Below the pieces are notes generated by a model. That model was not told where the DNA came from. It made no database searches and saw nothing but the letters and a program-made list of their open reading frames with translations. Of a stretch of DNA of 64,000 nt, positions 7,490-17,064 are shown piece after piece; within the stretch, counting starts at the first letter, position 1, and each line of letters opens with the position of its first letter. The DNA comes from Gracilibacillus salitolerans (GTDB taxonomy: Bacteria; Bacillota; Bacilli; Bacillales; Amphibacillaceae): positions 2,480,001-2,544,000 of the forward strand of contig NZ_CP045915.1 in NCBI RefSeq assembly GCF_009650095.1, given 5' to 3'. The translations under genes and the position numbers were made by a program.

Positions 7490-10192
7490 ATGACTAATCA
7501 GAATCCATTTCAAGCAAAAAAGCAATTTGATCTGAACGGTAAAAAGTATAACTATTACCAGTTAAAGGCTTTGGAAGAAGCAGGAATTGGTAATATCGAT
7601 CGTTTACCTTTTTCGGTTCGTGTCTTACTTGAATCGTTAATCCGCCAACACGATGGACATGTTATTAAAGACGAACATGTTCAGAGTCTAGCAAACTGGG
7701 GTAAAGTGAAAGGTGAAGATGTTCCATTCAAACCTTCTCGTGTTATTTTACAAGACTTTACCGGTGTTCCAGCAGTAGTTGACCTTGCTTCTCTACGTAA
7801 AGCAATGGTAGATATGGGTGGTTCACCTGATAAGATTAACCCAGAGGTACCGGTTGATCTCGTAATTGACCACTCTGTACAAGTAGATGAATATGGTACA
7901 AAGAATGCATTACAAGCTAACATGGAATTAGAATTTGAACGTAATGCAGAGCGTTATGAATTCTTAAACTGGGCACAAAAAGCTTTTGATAACTATCGTG
8001 CCGTTCCACCAGCAACTGGTATCGTACACCAGGTAAACCTGGAGTATATTGCAAATGTAGTACATGCTACGGAAAATGAAAATGGAGAAATTGATGCCTT
8101 CCCTGATACATTAGTGGGTACTGACTCACATACAACAATGATTAATGGTTTAGGAGTATTAGGTTGGGGTGTTGGTGGTATCGAAGCGGAAGCTGGAATG
8201 CTTGGACAACCTTCATACTTCCCTGCACCAGAAGTAATCGGTGTGAAATTTACCGGAAGCTTCCCTAATGGCACAACAGCTACTGACTTAGCGTTGAAAG
8301 TTACACAAGTTTTACGTGAGAAGAAAGTAGTAGGTAAGTTCGTTGAATTCTTTGGACCAGGTCTACAGGATATGCCTTTAGCAGATCGTGCTACTATTTC
8401 AAACATGGCGCCAGAATATGGTGCAACATGTGGTTTCTTCCCAGTAGATAAGGAGTCATTAAACTACCTTCGTCTAACTGGTAGAAGTGAAGAGCAAATC
8501 GCACTTGTAGAGAAGTACTGTAAAGAAAACAGCTTATGGTATTCACCAGATCAAGCAGATGCAGATTTTACAGAATTAGTGGAAATCAATCTTTCTGAAC
8601 TAGAACCAAACCTATCTGGTCCTAAACGTCCACAAGACTTAATTCCGTTATCTGCAATGAAAAAGTCATTTAATGAAGCAATTACAGCTCCTGCTGGAAA
8701 CCAAGGCTTTGGACTAGATGCTTCTGAATTTGATAAAGAAGTGGAAATCAAGCATCCAAATGGACGTGAATCAGTTATGAAAACTGGTGCGGTTGCGATT
8801 GCTGCAATCACATCTTGTACAAACACTTCCAACCCTTATGTTATGCTAGGAGCAGGTTTACTTGCGAAGAAAGCAGTAGAAAAGGGACTGGAAGTTCCAG
8901 CATATGTGAAGACTTCATTGGCACCTGGTTCAAAAGTTGTAACAGGATACTTAGAAGATGCAGGTTTAATGCCATACTTAGACCAATTAGGTTTCAACCT
9001 AGTAGGTTATGGATGTACGACATGTATTGGTAACTCTGGTCCATTACGTGAAGAAATTGAAAAAGCGATCGCGGATAACGATTTAACAGTTTCTGCTGTC
9101 CTTTCTGGTAACCGTAACTTTGAAGGTCGGATCCACCCATTAGTGAAAGCTAACTACTTAGCTTCTCCACCATTAGTTGTGGCATATGCACTAGCGGGAT
9201 CTGTTGATGTTGACCTTCAGAATGATCCAATTGGTCAAGACAAGGATGGCAATGCTGTTTACTTTAAGGATATCTGGCCATCTATGGAAGAAGTACGTGA
9301 ACAGGTAGAAAGAGTCGTAACACCGGAAATCTTCCGTAAGCAATATGAGAACGTATTTAAATCTAACGAAAAATGGAACGCAATCGAAACAACTGACGAA
9401 CCATTATATTCTTGGAATGATGACTCTACTTATATTCAAAACCCTCCGTTCTTTGAAGGACTTTCAAAAGAACCTGGTAAAGTAGAGCAATTATCTGGAC
9501 TACGTGCCATTGGTAAGTTTGGTGATTCGGTAACAACTGACCACATTTCGCCAGCAGGTGCGATTGCAAAAGATATGCCAGCAGGTACATACCTGCAAGA
9601 GAAAGATGTTTCTCCTCGTAACTTTAACTCTTATGGTTCTCGTCGTGGTAACCATGAAGTAATGATGCGTGGTACATTTGCAAATATCCGTATCAAGAAC
9701 CAATTAGCACCAGATACGGAAGGTGGTTATACCACTTACTGGCCAACTGGTGATGTAATGCCTATCTATGATGCAGCAATGAAATATCAACAAAACGATA
9801 CAGGACTTGTTGTTCTTGCTGGTAACGATTATGGTATGGGAAGCTCTCGTGACTGGGCTGCAAAAGGTACTAACTTATTAGGTATTAAAACAGTTATTGC
9901 ACAGAGCTTTGAGCGTATTCACCGTTCAAATCTAGTAATGATGGGTGTGTTACCTCTTCAATTTAAAGAAGGTGAAGGTGCAGATTCACTAGGTTTAACT
10001 GGTAAGGAAACATTTGAAGTACAAGTTGATGAGTCTGTTATGCCACGGGACACCGTAAAGGTTACAGCTACAGACGAAGACGGCAAAGTAACAGAATTCG
10101 AAGTAATTGCACGTTTCGAAAGTGAAGTGGAAGTAGACTACTACCGTCACGGTGGTATCCTTCAAATGGTACTTCGTAATAAACTTGCTTAA
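7490..10192 (+). CDS. citB: Aconitate hydratase (aconitase)
   Basis: The 900-aa enzyme isomerises citrate to isocitrate in the TCA cycle. The 4Fe-4S ligands are visible as Cys443 ([10 protein letters not shown]) and Cys509/Cys512 ([12 protein letters not shown]). Other family marks are [21 protein letters not shown] in the first third and the swivel-domain [16 protein letters not shown]. The size is that of the AcnA/CitB type, which in B. subtilis also acts as an iron-sensing RNA-binding protein when the cluster is lost. GAAGGGGG precedes the ATG. It is a single-gene unit with a terminator. The B. subtilis spore genes cotM, sspP and sspO are not found upstream. Confidence 0.98.
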   Translation: MTNQNPFQAKKQFDLNGKKYNYYQLKALEEAGIGNIDRLPFSVRVLLESLIRQHDGHVIKDEHVQSLANWGKVKGEDVPFKPSRVILQDFTGVPAVVDLASLRKAMVDMGGSPDKINPEVPVDLVIDHSVQVDEYGTKNALQANMELEFERNAERYEFLNWAQKAFDNYRAVPPATGIVHQVNLEYIANVVHATENENGEIDAFPDTLVGTDSHTTMINGLGVLGWGVGGIEAEAGMLGQPSYFPAPEVIGVKFTGSFPNGTTATDLALKVTQVLREKKVVGKFVEFFGPGLQDMPLADRATISNMAPEYGATCGFFPVDKESLNYLRLTGRSEEQIALVEKYCKENSLWYSPDQADADFTELVEINLSELEPNLSGPKRPQDLIPLSAMKKSFNEAITAPAGNQGFGLDASEFDKEVEIKHPNGRESVMKTGAVAIAAITSCTNTSNPYVMLGAGLLAKKAVEKGLEVPAYVKTSLAPGSKVVTGYLEDAGLMPYLDQLGFNLVGYGCTTCIGNSGPLREEIEKAIADNDLTVSAVLSGNRNFEGRIHPLVKANYLASPPLVVAYALAGSVDVDLQNDPIGQDKDGNAVYFKDIWPSMEEVREQVERVVTPEIFRKQYENVFKSNEKWNAIETTDEPLYSWNDDSTYIQNPPFFEGLSKEPGKVEQLSGLRAIGKFGDSVTTDHISPAGAIAKDMPAGTYLQEKDVSPRNFNSYGSRRGNHEVMMRGTFANIRIKNQLAPDTEGGYTTYWPTGDVMPIYDAAMKYQQNDTGLVVLAGNDYGMGSSRDWAAKGTNLLGIKTVIAQSFERIHRSNLVMMGVLPLQFKEGEGADSLGLTGKETFEVQVDESVMPRDTVKVTATDEDGKVTEFEVIARFESEVEVDYYRHGGILQMVLRNKLA

Positions 10193-10205
10193 TAGATTTT
10201 AAAAG

Positions 10206-10239
10206 AAAAGATAGTCCGATTATGGGCTATCTTTTTTTA
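10206..10239 (+). terminator. Terminator after citB
   Basis: Stem AAGATAGTCC / GGGCTATCTT with a 6-base loop, followed by a run of T. Confidence 0.92.
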
Positions 10240-10272
10240 TACTTATGAAAGAAAGTATAAAATTCGGGTATT

Positions 10273-10420
10273 TGTCTAGCTACGAGTGCCCAAAAACTAG
10301 GTGACTTCACGAATCGCCCTACGATAAGTCATCATCGGTTCGCAAAGCTCACCGCGATTCCTTTATCTCAGTTGATTCGTTCCAGTCGCTACGTTTCTAA
10401 AGGGCGCTCTGCGCTTTTCT
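10273..10420. repeat. Intergenic repeat of the TGTCTAGC...GGCGC type
   Basis: A non-coding block begins TGTCTAGCTACGAGTGCCCA and ends AGGGCGCTCTGCGCTTTTC, with an interior rich in GATTCG/CGATTC-like sub-repeats (CACGAATCG, CGCGATTCC, GATTCGTTCC). Its base composition is clearly richer in GC than the flanks. From memory, elements with these ends recur many times between genes in Bacillaceae genomes. Only one copy is in the window, so copy number is not shown here. Confidence 0.6.
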
Positions 10421-10457
10421 TATTATGGCTTTGCTCAAGTTTAATGTTGATATTAGT

Positions 10458-10506
10458 AGAAAAAGTAGAAATTCCATGTATAAGAAGTTCCACTTTTTCT
10501 TTTTTA
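10458..10506 (+). terminator. Hairpin with T run in the citB-glsA gap
   Basis: AGAAAAAGTAGAA pairs with TTCCACTTTTTCT, followed by TTTTT. It sits far behind the citB terminator and may end transcripts from the repeat region or convergent read-through. Confidence 0.5.
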
Positions 10507-10621
10507 ACCAAGAGCGATGTATAGATTGGATAATAGTATTCAATCGGCCAAACTCTTCTAAGATTTCAAGTTCATCTATAGTAATGGTATACCTTCCGTA
10601 AATATATACGGAGTCAATCCT

Positions 10622-11617
10622 TTAAAATATACTTAAATCCCATTGCTTTGCTATATGCCGGAGAAGCTTAATTCCTGCAATGCTATTGCCTTGTTTATCG
10701 AGCGCAGGACCATAGACCCCAATTCCACACCCTTCAAGGAAAGGGAGATCTTCGTGCCTTGCTCTTGGAGGAGCAACTGCAACAATTCCACCAGAGACAC
10801 CACTTTTTGCTGGAATTCCAACATAAGCAGCAAATTTCCCAGAAGCATCATACATCCCACAAGTCAGCATCAATGATTTTGCTAAACGAGCAACTTGCCT
10901 TGGAATAATTTCAATCTGCGTTTTAGGATCCTCACCGTCATTTGCTAAGATCATTCCTAAATGTGCCAAATCCTGAAGTGAAATTTCGATGGAACATTGT
11001 TTAAAATAAGTTTCCAATGTCAGTTCTAGCTTTGACTCCAGATAGCCAGTTTCTACTAGATAATATCCAATAGCTCGATTTCGTACCGAAGTTTCACTTT
11101 CCGACTTAAATATATCAACGTTTAATACAGGACGGTACTTTAAAATATCTTCCAGTAACCGGAATAGCGGCTCTAGTTTCTCATCAGATGTTTTTCCGTT
11201 CAATAGCGATGTTACGGTAATTGCGCCAGCATTCACAAATGGATTAAATGGCTTTTTGAGCTTTTTCATTTCTAAATGCATAATTGAATTAAAAGCCTCA
11301 CCAGTCGGCTCCACATCGACTCGATTCAGCACATAAGAAACTCCTCTTTCCATACACGCTACAATAAAGGTAAAAACTTTGGATATACTTTGTATCGTAA
11401 AAGGAATGCCAACATCTCCAGATTCAATGGTAACACCGTTAATACCCATGATTGAAATTCCCAAGTGATTCTTATCTGCTTGCTTTAAGAGTGGTATGTA
11501 GGAAGCAAGTTCCCCTTCTTTTGTATGTTTGCTATAAAATTTCACCCAGTCATCTACATAATTTTGTTGCCAGCTTTTCGTTAATTTTGTATTTTGATTA
11601 ATAGCTCCTTGTACCAA
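10622..11617 (-). CDS. glsA: Glutaminase
   Basis: The protein (331 aa from TTG 11617) belongs to the serine-dependent beta-lactamase-like glutaminase family, which hydrolyses glutamine to glutamate and ammonia. The nucleophile motif SISK (in TIQSISKVFTFIVA) and the family blocks EPTGEAFNSI, KPFNPFVNAGAI and SGVSGGIVAVAPP are visible. TTG 11617 is preferred because AGGTGAGGTG lies just upstream; an in-frame GTG at 11626 lies inside that site. Length agrees with B. subtilis glutaminases (about 310-330 aa). No transporter is adjacent. Together with glutamate synthase at 37.7 kb it could tune the Gln/Glu balance. Confidence 0.96.
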   Translation of the reverse strand: MVQGAINQNTKLTKSWQQNYVDDWVKFYSKHTKEGELASYIPLLKQADKNHLGISIMGINGVTIESGDVGIPFTIQSISKVFTFIVACMERGVSYVLNRVDVEPTGEAFNSIMHLEMKKLKKPFNPFVNAGAITVTSLLNGKTSDEKLEPLFRLLEDILKYRPVLNVDIFKSESETSVRNRAIGYYLVETGYLESKLELTLETYFKQCSIEISLQDLAHLGMILANDGEDPKTQIEIIPRQVARLAKSLMLTCGMYDASGKFAAYVGIPAKSGVSGGIVAVAPPRARHEDLPFLEGCGIGVYGPALDKQGNSIAGIKLLRHIAKQWDLSIF

Positions 11618-11626
11618 AAAAAACAC

Positions 11627-12028
11627 CTCACCTGGTAGTAGTTTGTGTATCTATTGATGAAAGTTGCATGGAAAGAGAAAATAGTTAAATTAATCAATTT
11701 AATTTTGGTCATAAACTCCAGTTTAAAGCTAACTCATTTTAATTTCCAACTTGTTCCATAATTAACTTATTTAATAAAAAATAGTCAATTGCGATGAAAC
11801 GGAGAAAAATATTGAAAAAGTATAGCTGCAATAAGTTGTATCTTTATAAATGGCTTTAAGTTCTTCCATAAAAAGACCATCTCCTAGGTACCAATAGAAG
11901 TAGTTTAAAAGATCAAGATGTGCAAATAGAAATCCTTGTCAAATAGAGAAACGATGGAAGAAAAAAGTGAGTTTAGAATAAAGTTTGATCAAAACACCCC
12001 GCAAACCCATATATATTTTTCGTTAAAT
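11627..12028. other. AT-rich gene-free region upstream of glsA
   Basis: I see no coding sequence with a ribosome site on either strand and no recognisable RNA element. The segment close to 11626 must hold the glsA promoter, but no consensus pair stands out. Confidence 0.4.
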
Positions 12029-12078
12029 TAAAAGAACCCAATTTGAAAAAAGATTGATCAAATTGGATTCTTTCTTTG
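12029..12078 (-). terminator. Terminator hairpin downstream of the CBO0543-like gene
   Basis: AAAGAACCCAATTTGA (12031-12046) pairs with TCAAATTGGATTCTTT (12058-12073), a 16-bp stem with one mismatch. It lies about 90 bases beyond the stop of the leftward gene and is followed by TTTTAATTTAA on that strand. Confidence 0.65.
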
Positions 12079-12165
12079 TGAAATGCTATAAATTTTTATA
12101 AAAAAGTTCGGTTATTTCTATCGTTGATCTTCAACAATCACGGTAGATTGTGGCAGATTACGTAA

Positions 12166-12741
12166 CTAATGACTATCTTCGTTATTTTTATTGATTTCTT
12201 CAAAGGAAGCCCTTCGGCTAAACCAGTGTGCAAGTAAATACATTAAGATCAATATAATAAATGAATTTGTAAGCGACCAATCAATTTTCTTATATAAATC
12301 CATCATACCCAACAGTGGCAAACCTGCATATGCACCAAAACCACCGAAGATAATTGCTTTTATAAATGGATTAAATTGAGGCTTAAATTGTAACAACAGC
12401 ATTGCAAATACAGGCAAAACCGATAATCTGAATGAAAAGCTTACAGTAGCCAGGGGGATAACTTTTATTGGGTAAGCCCATTTTCCATAACTTACACCAA
12501 ACGCGTCCAAAATCTCAGATATAACCATTATCAACAAACCAGCGGAAAATATAAGAGCAGAATTTTTACGGTCACGGAATATTGCCCAGATAATCCAAGG
12601 AACAATCATCATAGTCAATGCTATCCACCATTGCCACGTAAATAAGAAAGCGTCCATAACAGATTCAATAGTTAACTGATTTGCTTCAGTCATTTTCTGG
12701 GTAGCTTTATCTATTTGATCCAATCCTTCCTGGTAAGTCAT
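12166..12741 (-). CDS. CBO0543-like multi-pass membrane protein
   Basis: The 191-aa protein has about five hydrophobic segments after a short polar N-terminus. Motifs typical of the CBO0543 family are WQWWIALTMMIVPWIIW near the start, a central LDAFGVSYGKWAYPIKVIP and a C-terminal LAHWFSRRA. The family is common in Bacillaceae and has no established function. ATG 12741 is chosen because GAAGGTGG lies 7 bases upstream; the longer frame to 12822 has no ribosome site. It stands alone, with a hairpin terminator downstream. Family naming is from recalled sequence patterns. Confidence 0.75.
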   Translation of the reverse strand: MTYQEGLDQIDKATQKMTEANQLTIESVMDAFLFTWQWWIALTMMIVPWIIWAIFRDRKNSALIFSAGLLIMVISEILDAFGVSYGKWAYPIKVIPLATVSFSFRLSVLPVFAMLLLQFKPQFNPFIKAIIFGGFGAYAGLPLLGMMDLYKKIDWSLTNSFIILILMYLLAHWFSRRASFEEINKNNEDSH

Positions 12742-13037
12742 CAATTGTCCACCTTCTTTCCCAATAAATTCATTGGTACCATAGCTCCTTAGACTATACT
12801 TTTTCTGTTTGCTTAGGTGCATTCATTTAACATGAATACCTAGCATTTATCTGGCCCGATTGGTTAATTATCACAATCCGATTCTTCAACGTAAATTGCA
12901 TCAAATTTATTTACAAAGGAACGAATCGCGGAGAGTGGATGGAATTTAATAGGTAGGGGGCTCGTATTTTTATCATTAGACGCTTTTGTTGTTATCTTAT
13001 ATAATAGGTTTTAGTGCTATTGTAAAGGATGATAGTT

Positions 13038-13634
13038 ATGTGGAAAAGTGTTTTATCGGTATCTGTTGTGTTGATTTTAGTTGTTATTTTGATAGTTACA
13101 AATTTCACAAATATTGGAGAAAAGCAATCTGAACCGAATATTATAGATGTTACAGAAGATACGTCTGTAGAAGGGGTAGGCATTACTGCACCAAATGTAC
13201 AACAATTACAAGCTGGTGATCAGGCGCCCAATTTTAGATTGCCTGATTTTTCAGGTGATAAGGTGGAGACATTTGATGTGGACCAAGACTATATTTTACT
13301 AAATTTTTGGGCAACGTGGTGTAGACCTTGTCTCGAAGAAATGCCTGATTTGCAGACGTTTGAGAATGAAAATAAGGATACAATAAAGGTTGTTGCAGTA
13401 AACACTACGAATAGAGAAACTTCAATCGACAAAGTAAAAACATTCGTTGAGGAGGGTGACTTTCAATTTACTGTTTTATTAGATGAAGATGATACCGTCT
13501 ATGAACATTATTCAATTATCGGTATGCCGACATCATTTATAATTAGAACAAGTGATCAAAAGATTATGAAACGAATTAATGGTGCTATGACATTAGACCA
13601 AATGCAAGATTACCTAAAAGAGTTACAGAGCTAG
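13038..13634 (+). CDS. yneN: YneN, membrane-anchored thioredoxin-like thiol-disulfide protein
   Basis: The 198-aa protein has one N-terminal membrane anchor (VLSVSVVLILVVILIVTNF) and an outward-facing TlpA/ResA-type thioredoxin fold: the PNFRLPDFSGD entry strand, catalytic Cys95-Arg-Pro-Cys98 in NFWATWCRPCLEEMP, and the cis-Pro GMPTSFII. Such proteins reduce or exchange disulfides outside the membrane, often fed by CcdA. ATG 13038 is chosen because AAGGA lies 8 bases upstream. It follows aconitase as in B. subtilis. The AAA+ gene starts about 25 bases after its stop, so the two are probably co-transcribed. Confidence 0.9.
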   Translation: MWKSVLSVSVVLILVVILIVTNFTNIGEKQSEPNIIDVTEDTSVEGVGITAPNVQQLQAGDQAPNFRLPDFSGDKVETFDVDQDYILLNFWATWCRPCLEEMPDLQTFENENKDTIKVVAVNTTNRETSIDKVKTFVEEGDFQFTVLLDEDDTVYEHYSIIGMPTSFIIRTSDQKIMKRINGAMTLDQMQDYLKELQS

Positions 13635-13658
13635 AAGTGATCGGGAAGGAGTATGTTT

Positions 13659-15938
13659 GTGTTAACAATAGAGTGGCAAGAAATAGAGAAAAAAATTCAA
13701 AGTTGGAATTCACTCGATGAGATTCCACCATACAATGAAATAGAAATACTACGGATCCTGGACAAAGTTGAGCAAGCAACTTTTTCATTACAAGTAGATT
13801 CAGAAGCACTGTTATACAGTATGCTCACTTTTTATCGTTTAAAAAGAAACGTAACAGATGATCATTTAAATAAACATCTCGAACAATTAAAACAAGAAAG
13901 TAATCATCCGATGGTTGCAGATGTACAAACATTAAAACACTATTTATCAATCTATAATGATATGCAGGAGACCGATCTCGTGCAGTATCATATTCGTGAA
14001 ACAGACTTTGATCCGGTTAAACTCAAAAAAGCTAAAGCACTCTTAATGGAAATGGCTCGTTTTTCAAAATTAAAATCAATCCATACAGCTTCAACCAGTC
14101 GTATCAAAAAAACATATGACCAAATTTTTGACCAGGTGGAATTTATTGAAGATGTAGCTGAATCAATGGTGTACACCTTAGAACAACGAAAATCAACGAA
14201 AGAAATTCAACCATATAATGAAGCAGTCGAAAAATTAAGCTATTATATTACACTTTTTTATGATGCTTTACCATCTTTCATTAAAGATGAAACTACTTCT
14301 GATCCATTAGATGAATTAACAAAAATGATTGGATTAGAAGAGGTTAAGGATTATATTAATCATTATTATCAATATTTAAAATATCAGCAAAAAAGAAAAG
14401 AAGCTGGGTTTCAAATGGTTGATGAACAAGGGTTAAATATGGTGATTACTGGAAATCCTGGAACAGGTAAAACAACGATTGCTCGCTTATTAGCTAATAT
14501 TTACTATCGCCTTGGTCTGCTTGAAACAAATGAAGTGATTGAAGTGAACCGTTCGCAATTAGTCGGTTCCTTTATGGGGCAAAGTGAAGAGAATACATTA
14601 AATTACGTCAAGAAAGCTTTAGGTGGGGTACTTTTTATCGATGAAGCTTATAATTTAAAACGAGAAGACCAAACTGGTAATGATTATGGTCAAGCAGTTA
14701 TTGATACACTGGTTTCCAGTATGACCAGTAAGGAATATGCTAATAAATTTGCGGTAATTATTGCAGGATACCCTGATGAAATGCAGCATTTTTTATGGTC
14801 GAACCAAGGGTTAAGAAGTCGTTTTCCAGATGGAAATTTTATTAAGCTGCCTGATTTCTCAAATGAAGAATTATTACATATTGCAGAGGATGCGGCCTTA
14901 CAAAATGACTACTTTTTTACAGAACAGGCTCGACATCGCTTCTTATCCTTAATTGAAAAGGCACGTGTGGATGAATCATTTGGTAATGCTCGTACCGTTA
15001 AAGATTTGGTACTAAAAGTTATTTTCCATATCGGTGCAAGTCATGAATTACCATTAGAGGATAATTGGCTAGCCCATATGCGCATATCAGAAGAAGATAT
15101 CACTGCACTTGATGATCAGAAGGATTCTACTGAGCCAATGGAACAGCTGGAACAATTAATTGGGCTCGATAATGTGAAAGAAGAAGTCAAAAAGTTATCT
15201 GCATTTGTTCAAGTACAACAAAAGCGCAAATCATTACAACTACCGACTGTACCTGTTCAATTACATTCCGTCTTTTCGGGTAATCCGGGTACTGGAAAAA
15301 CGACAGTTGCCAAATTATTTGCACAAATTTTAAAACAATGTGGATTACTGAAACGAGGTCATCTGGTTGTAGCTTCAAGGAGCGATCTTGTCGCTGGATT
15401 CGTAGGTCAAACAGCAACGAAAACCAAGAATAAAATCCGTGAAGCTTTAGGTGGCGTATTGTTTATTGATGAAGCATATGCGTTATATCGAGGGGAAAAA
15501 GACTTTGGTAAAGAGGCGATTGATACGTTAGTTGACGAAATGACAAAGCATAATGAAAATATCGTGATTATCCTTGCCGGTTATAAAAATGAAATGGAGC
15601 GTTTCATTGCCAGTAACCCAGGATTGGAATCAAGGTTTAAAAAATATTTTCATTTTCAGGATTATACCAAAGAGGAACTTCTGGAGATGGTGCGATTTCA
15701 TGTTCAAGAATTTCAATATCAGTTGGACGAAGACGTGACTGATTATCTGTTAAAGCAATTTGAAGATTCGACAATTAGCGGAAATGGCCGCTTCATTGTA
15801 AATCTAATAAACGAAGCGATACAGTATCAGGCATTACGGCTTGATATAGAAACAGAACAAATAGAGAAGCTAGAACTGTTAACGAAAAAAGATTTTGAAT
15901 TAGCATGGAAATCTATTAGGGGGACGCAACAGCAATGA
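13659..15938 (+). CDS. Tandem CbxX/SpoVK-type AAA+ ATPase
   Basis: The product (759 aa from GTG 13659; ATG 13653 also possible but too close to GGAAGGAG) has a helical N-terminal third (about 1-220) without recognised motifs and then two AAA+ modules. Walker A GNPGTGKTT occurs near residues 267 and 542, Walker B GGVLFIDEAY near 325 and 600. Both are of the CbxX/CfqX class that includes SpoVK, Rubisco activase CbbX and mycobacterial EccA. B. subtilis SpoVK has a single module. Here the gene sits between yneN and yneP, where B. subtilis has tlp. It overlaps yneP by 4 bases, so the two are translationally coupled. A remodelling role is inferred; the substrate is unknown. Confidence 0.88.
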   Translation: MLTIEWQEIEKKIQSWNSLDEIPPYNEIEILRILDKVEQATFSLQVDSEALLYSMLTFYRLKRNVTDDHLNKHLEQLKQESNHPMVADVQTLKHYLSIYNDMQETDLVQYHIRETDFDPVKLKKAKALLMEMARFSKLKSIHTASTSRIKKTYDQIFDQVEFIEDVAESMVYTLEQRKSTKEIQPYNEAVEKLSYYITLFYDALPSFIKDETTSDPLDELTKMIGLEEVKDYINHYYQYLKYQQKRKEAGFQMVDEQGLNMVITGNPGTGKTTIARLLANIYYRLGLLETNEVIEVNRSQLVGSFMGQSEENTLNYVKKALGGVLFIDEAYNLKREDQTGNDYGQAVIDTLVSSMTSKEYANKFAVIIAGYPDEMQHFLWSNQGLRSRFPDGNFIKLPDFSNEELLHIAEDAALQNDYFFTEQARHRFLSLIEKARVDESFGNARTVKDLVLKVIFHIGASHELPLEDNWLAHMRISEEDITALDDQKDSTEPMEQLEQLIGLDNVKEEVKKLSAFVQVQQKRKSLQLPTVPVQLHSVFSGNPGTGKTTVAKLFAQILKQCGLLKRGHLVVASRSDLVAGFVGQTATKTKNKIREALGGVLFIDEAYALYRGEKDFGKEAIDTLVDEMTKHNENIVIILAGYKNEMERFIASNPGLESRFKKYFHFQDYTKEELLEMVRFHVQEFQYQLDEDVTDYLLKQFEDSTISGNGRFIVNLINEAIQYQALRLDIETEQIEKLELLTKKDFELAWKSIRGTQQQ

Positions 15939-16357
15939 AAGTAACTACACCAATTAAAGTAAGATATCAGGAAACGGATCAAATGGGGGTCGTCTACCAT
16001 GCCAATTATTTAATTTGGTTTGAGATAGGAAGGACAGCATTTATAGAAGAATTAGGCTTTAAATATCATGAAATGGAAGCAAAGGGTATTGTTTCCCCAG
16101 TTGTTGATGCCAATATTCAATTTAAGCATCCAATTCGTTATGGTGACGATGCCTATGTTGAGACGTGGCTGGAGAAATATAATGGCATTCGCACAACTTA
16201 TGGATATCGAATTGTTGATCAGGACGGAAAAATCGCAGTTTCAGGAGAGACCCAACATGTTATAGTAAAAAAAGATAATTTTCGTCCACTGTCCTTAAAA
16301 AAGCAATTTCCCAATTGGCATGAAGCATATCAGAAAGCCTTAGAAAGTGCGAAATAA
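15935..16357 (+). CDS. yneP: YneP, hotdog-fold acyl-CoA thioesterase
   Basis: The 140-aa protein has the 4-hydroxybenzoyl-CoA thioesterase signature VRYQETDQMGVVYHANYLIW near the N-terminus, with the catalytic Asp in ETDQMG, and a single hotdog domain. Such enzymes hydrolyse acyl-CoA or acyl-ACP thioesters in the cytoplasm; the acyl group preferred here is unknown. Its ATG overlaps the stop of the AAA+ gene (ATGA), and yneQ starts 3 bases after its stop, so AAA+-yneP-yneQ form one unit. Length matches B. subtilis YneP. Confidence 0.93.
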   Translation: MKVTTPIKVRYQETDQMGVVYHANYLIWFEIGRTAFIEELGFKYHEMEAKGIVSPVVDANIQFKHPIRYGDDAYVETWLEKYNGIRTTYGYRIVDQDGKIAVSGETQHVIVKKDNFRPLSLKKQFPNWHEAYQKALESAK

Positions 16358-16359
16358 TT

Positions 16360-16659
16360 ATGGCCTTCGGAATTGACAGAAATACGTTAAGAAAATGGAA
16401 ATCAGATGTCAGGAATGGGGACATAGCTTTTTTAACACATTATTGGCTCGATGATCGATTTCCTGGTTGTACGACTGTTACAAAAGTAGGTTGTGCTGAT
16501 TATCAGAAACTAATTGCTTGGGGTAAAAAATATGACCTAAGGAAGGACTGGATTCACCAAGATCCGAACTTTCCACACTTTGATTTATTTGGAGACACGC
16601 AAAAAGAAATCTTAACCAATGAACAACAATGGGAACAGATAAAAAAATTTCAATTGTAA
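16360..16659 (+). CDS. yneQ: YneQ family protein of unknown function
   Basis: The 99-aa protein is rich in aromatics and histidine and resembles B. subtilis YneQ in length and position. Visible blocks are LTHYWLDDRFPGCTTVTKVG and KDWIHQDPNFPHFDLFG, with two cysteines (Cys38 and Cys46) and several His/Asp that could bind a metal or a nucleic acid, though nothing shows this. There is no membrane segment or signal peptide. It is immediately downstream of yneP (3-base gap) and ends the operon before a shared terminator. Confidence 0.88.
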   Translation: MAFGIDRNTLRKWKSDVRNGDIAFLTHYWLDDRFPGCTTVTKVGCADYQKLIAWGKKYDLRKDWIHQDPNFPHFDLFGDTQKEILTNEQQWEQIKKFQL

Positions 16660-16811
16660 ATAAAGTTCTAAGTCAATAGTTAAATTGAACGAAAGTGAGA
16701 AAAATGTACGACACTACGGTGTTAATCTTCATTCGAAATAGATAAAAACTATGCACTATTGAAAACATTTCCTCCTTCATTGTGCCCTTGGATGACAGTT
16801 TATTTCTTCAA

Positions 16812-16846
16812 GCAAAAAGACCAAGCGTTAGTGCTCGGTCTTTTTA
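16812..16846. terminator. Bidirectional terminator between yneQ and yidD
   Basis: AAAAAGACCAAGC pairs with GCTCGGTCTTTTT (one mismatch) around a short loop. The right arm contains the last codons and stop of yidD. Confidence 0.85.
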
Positions 16847-17064
16847 CTGGGGGCAGGATCAAAGCCTCCAGGGTGAAATGGATGGCATTTTAATATTCTT
16901 TTGATGGATAAATAGGTTGCTTTGAATAGGTTAAACCGTTGAAAGCATTCCAGACTATAGTTTGAACAAGTTGGTTGAAACCGGCAACTTGGTAGAAACA
17001 TTGGACTGATAAAACGTTGGTAAAAACGAATGAATGCCATAATTATTTTTTTCAAATTACTCAC
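16828..17064 (-). CDS. yidD: YidD, membrane protein insertion efficiency factor
   Basis: The 78-aa protein shows the full UPF0161/YidD signature: [22 protein letters not shown], three conserved cysteines in C-x5-[22 protein letters not shown]. The family is thought to help YidC/Oxa1-type insertion of membrane proteins through an N-terminal amphipathic helix. Its start overlaps the folE2 stop by 4 bases, so it is translationally coupled to folE2. That pairing has no obvious functional logic and may simply reflect shared transcription. Confidence 0.94.
   Translation of the reverse strand: MSNLKKIIMAFIRFYQRFISPMFLPSCRFQPTCSNYSLECFQRFNLFKATYLSIKRILKCHPFHPGGFDPAPSKKTEH

Noticed and set aside
10643-10876. 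Plus-strand frame antisense to glsA
   Set aside because: It is the complement of conserved glutaminase codons with no ribosome site.
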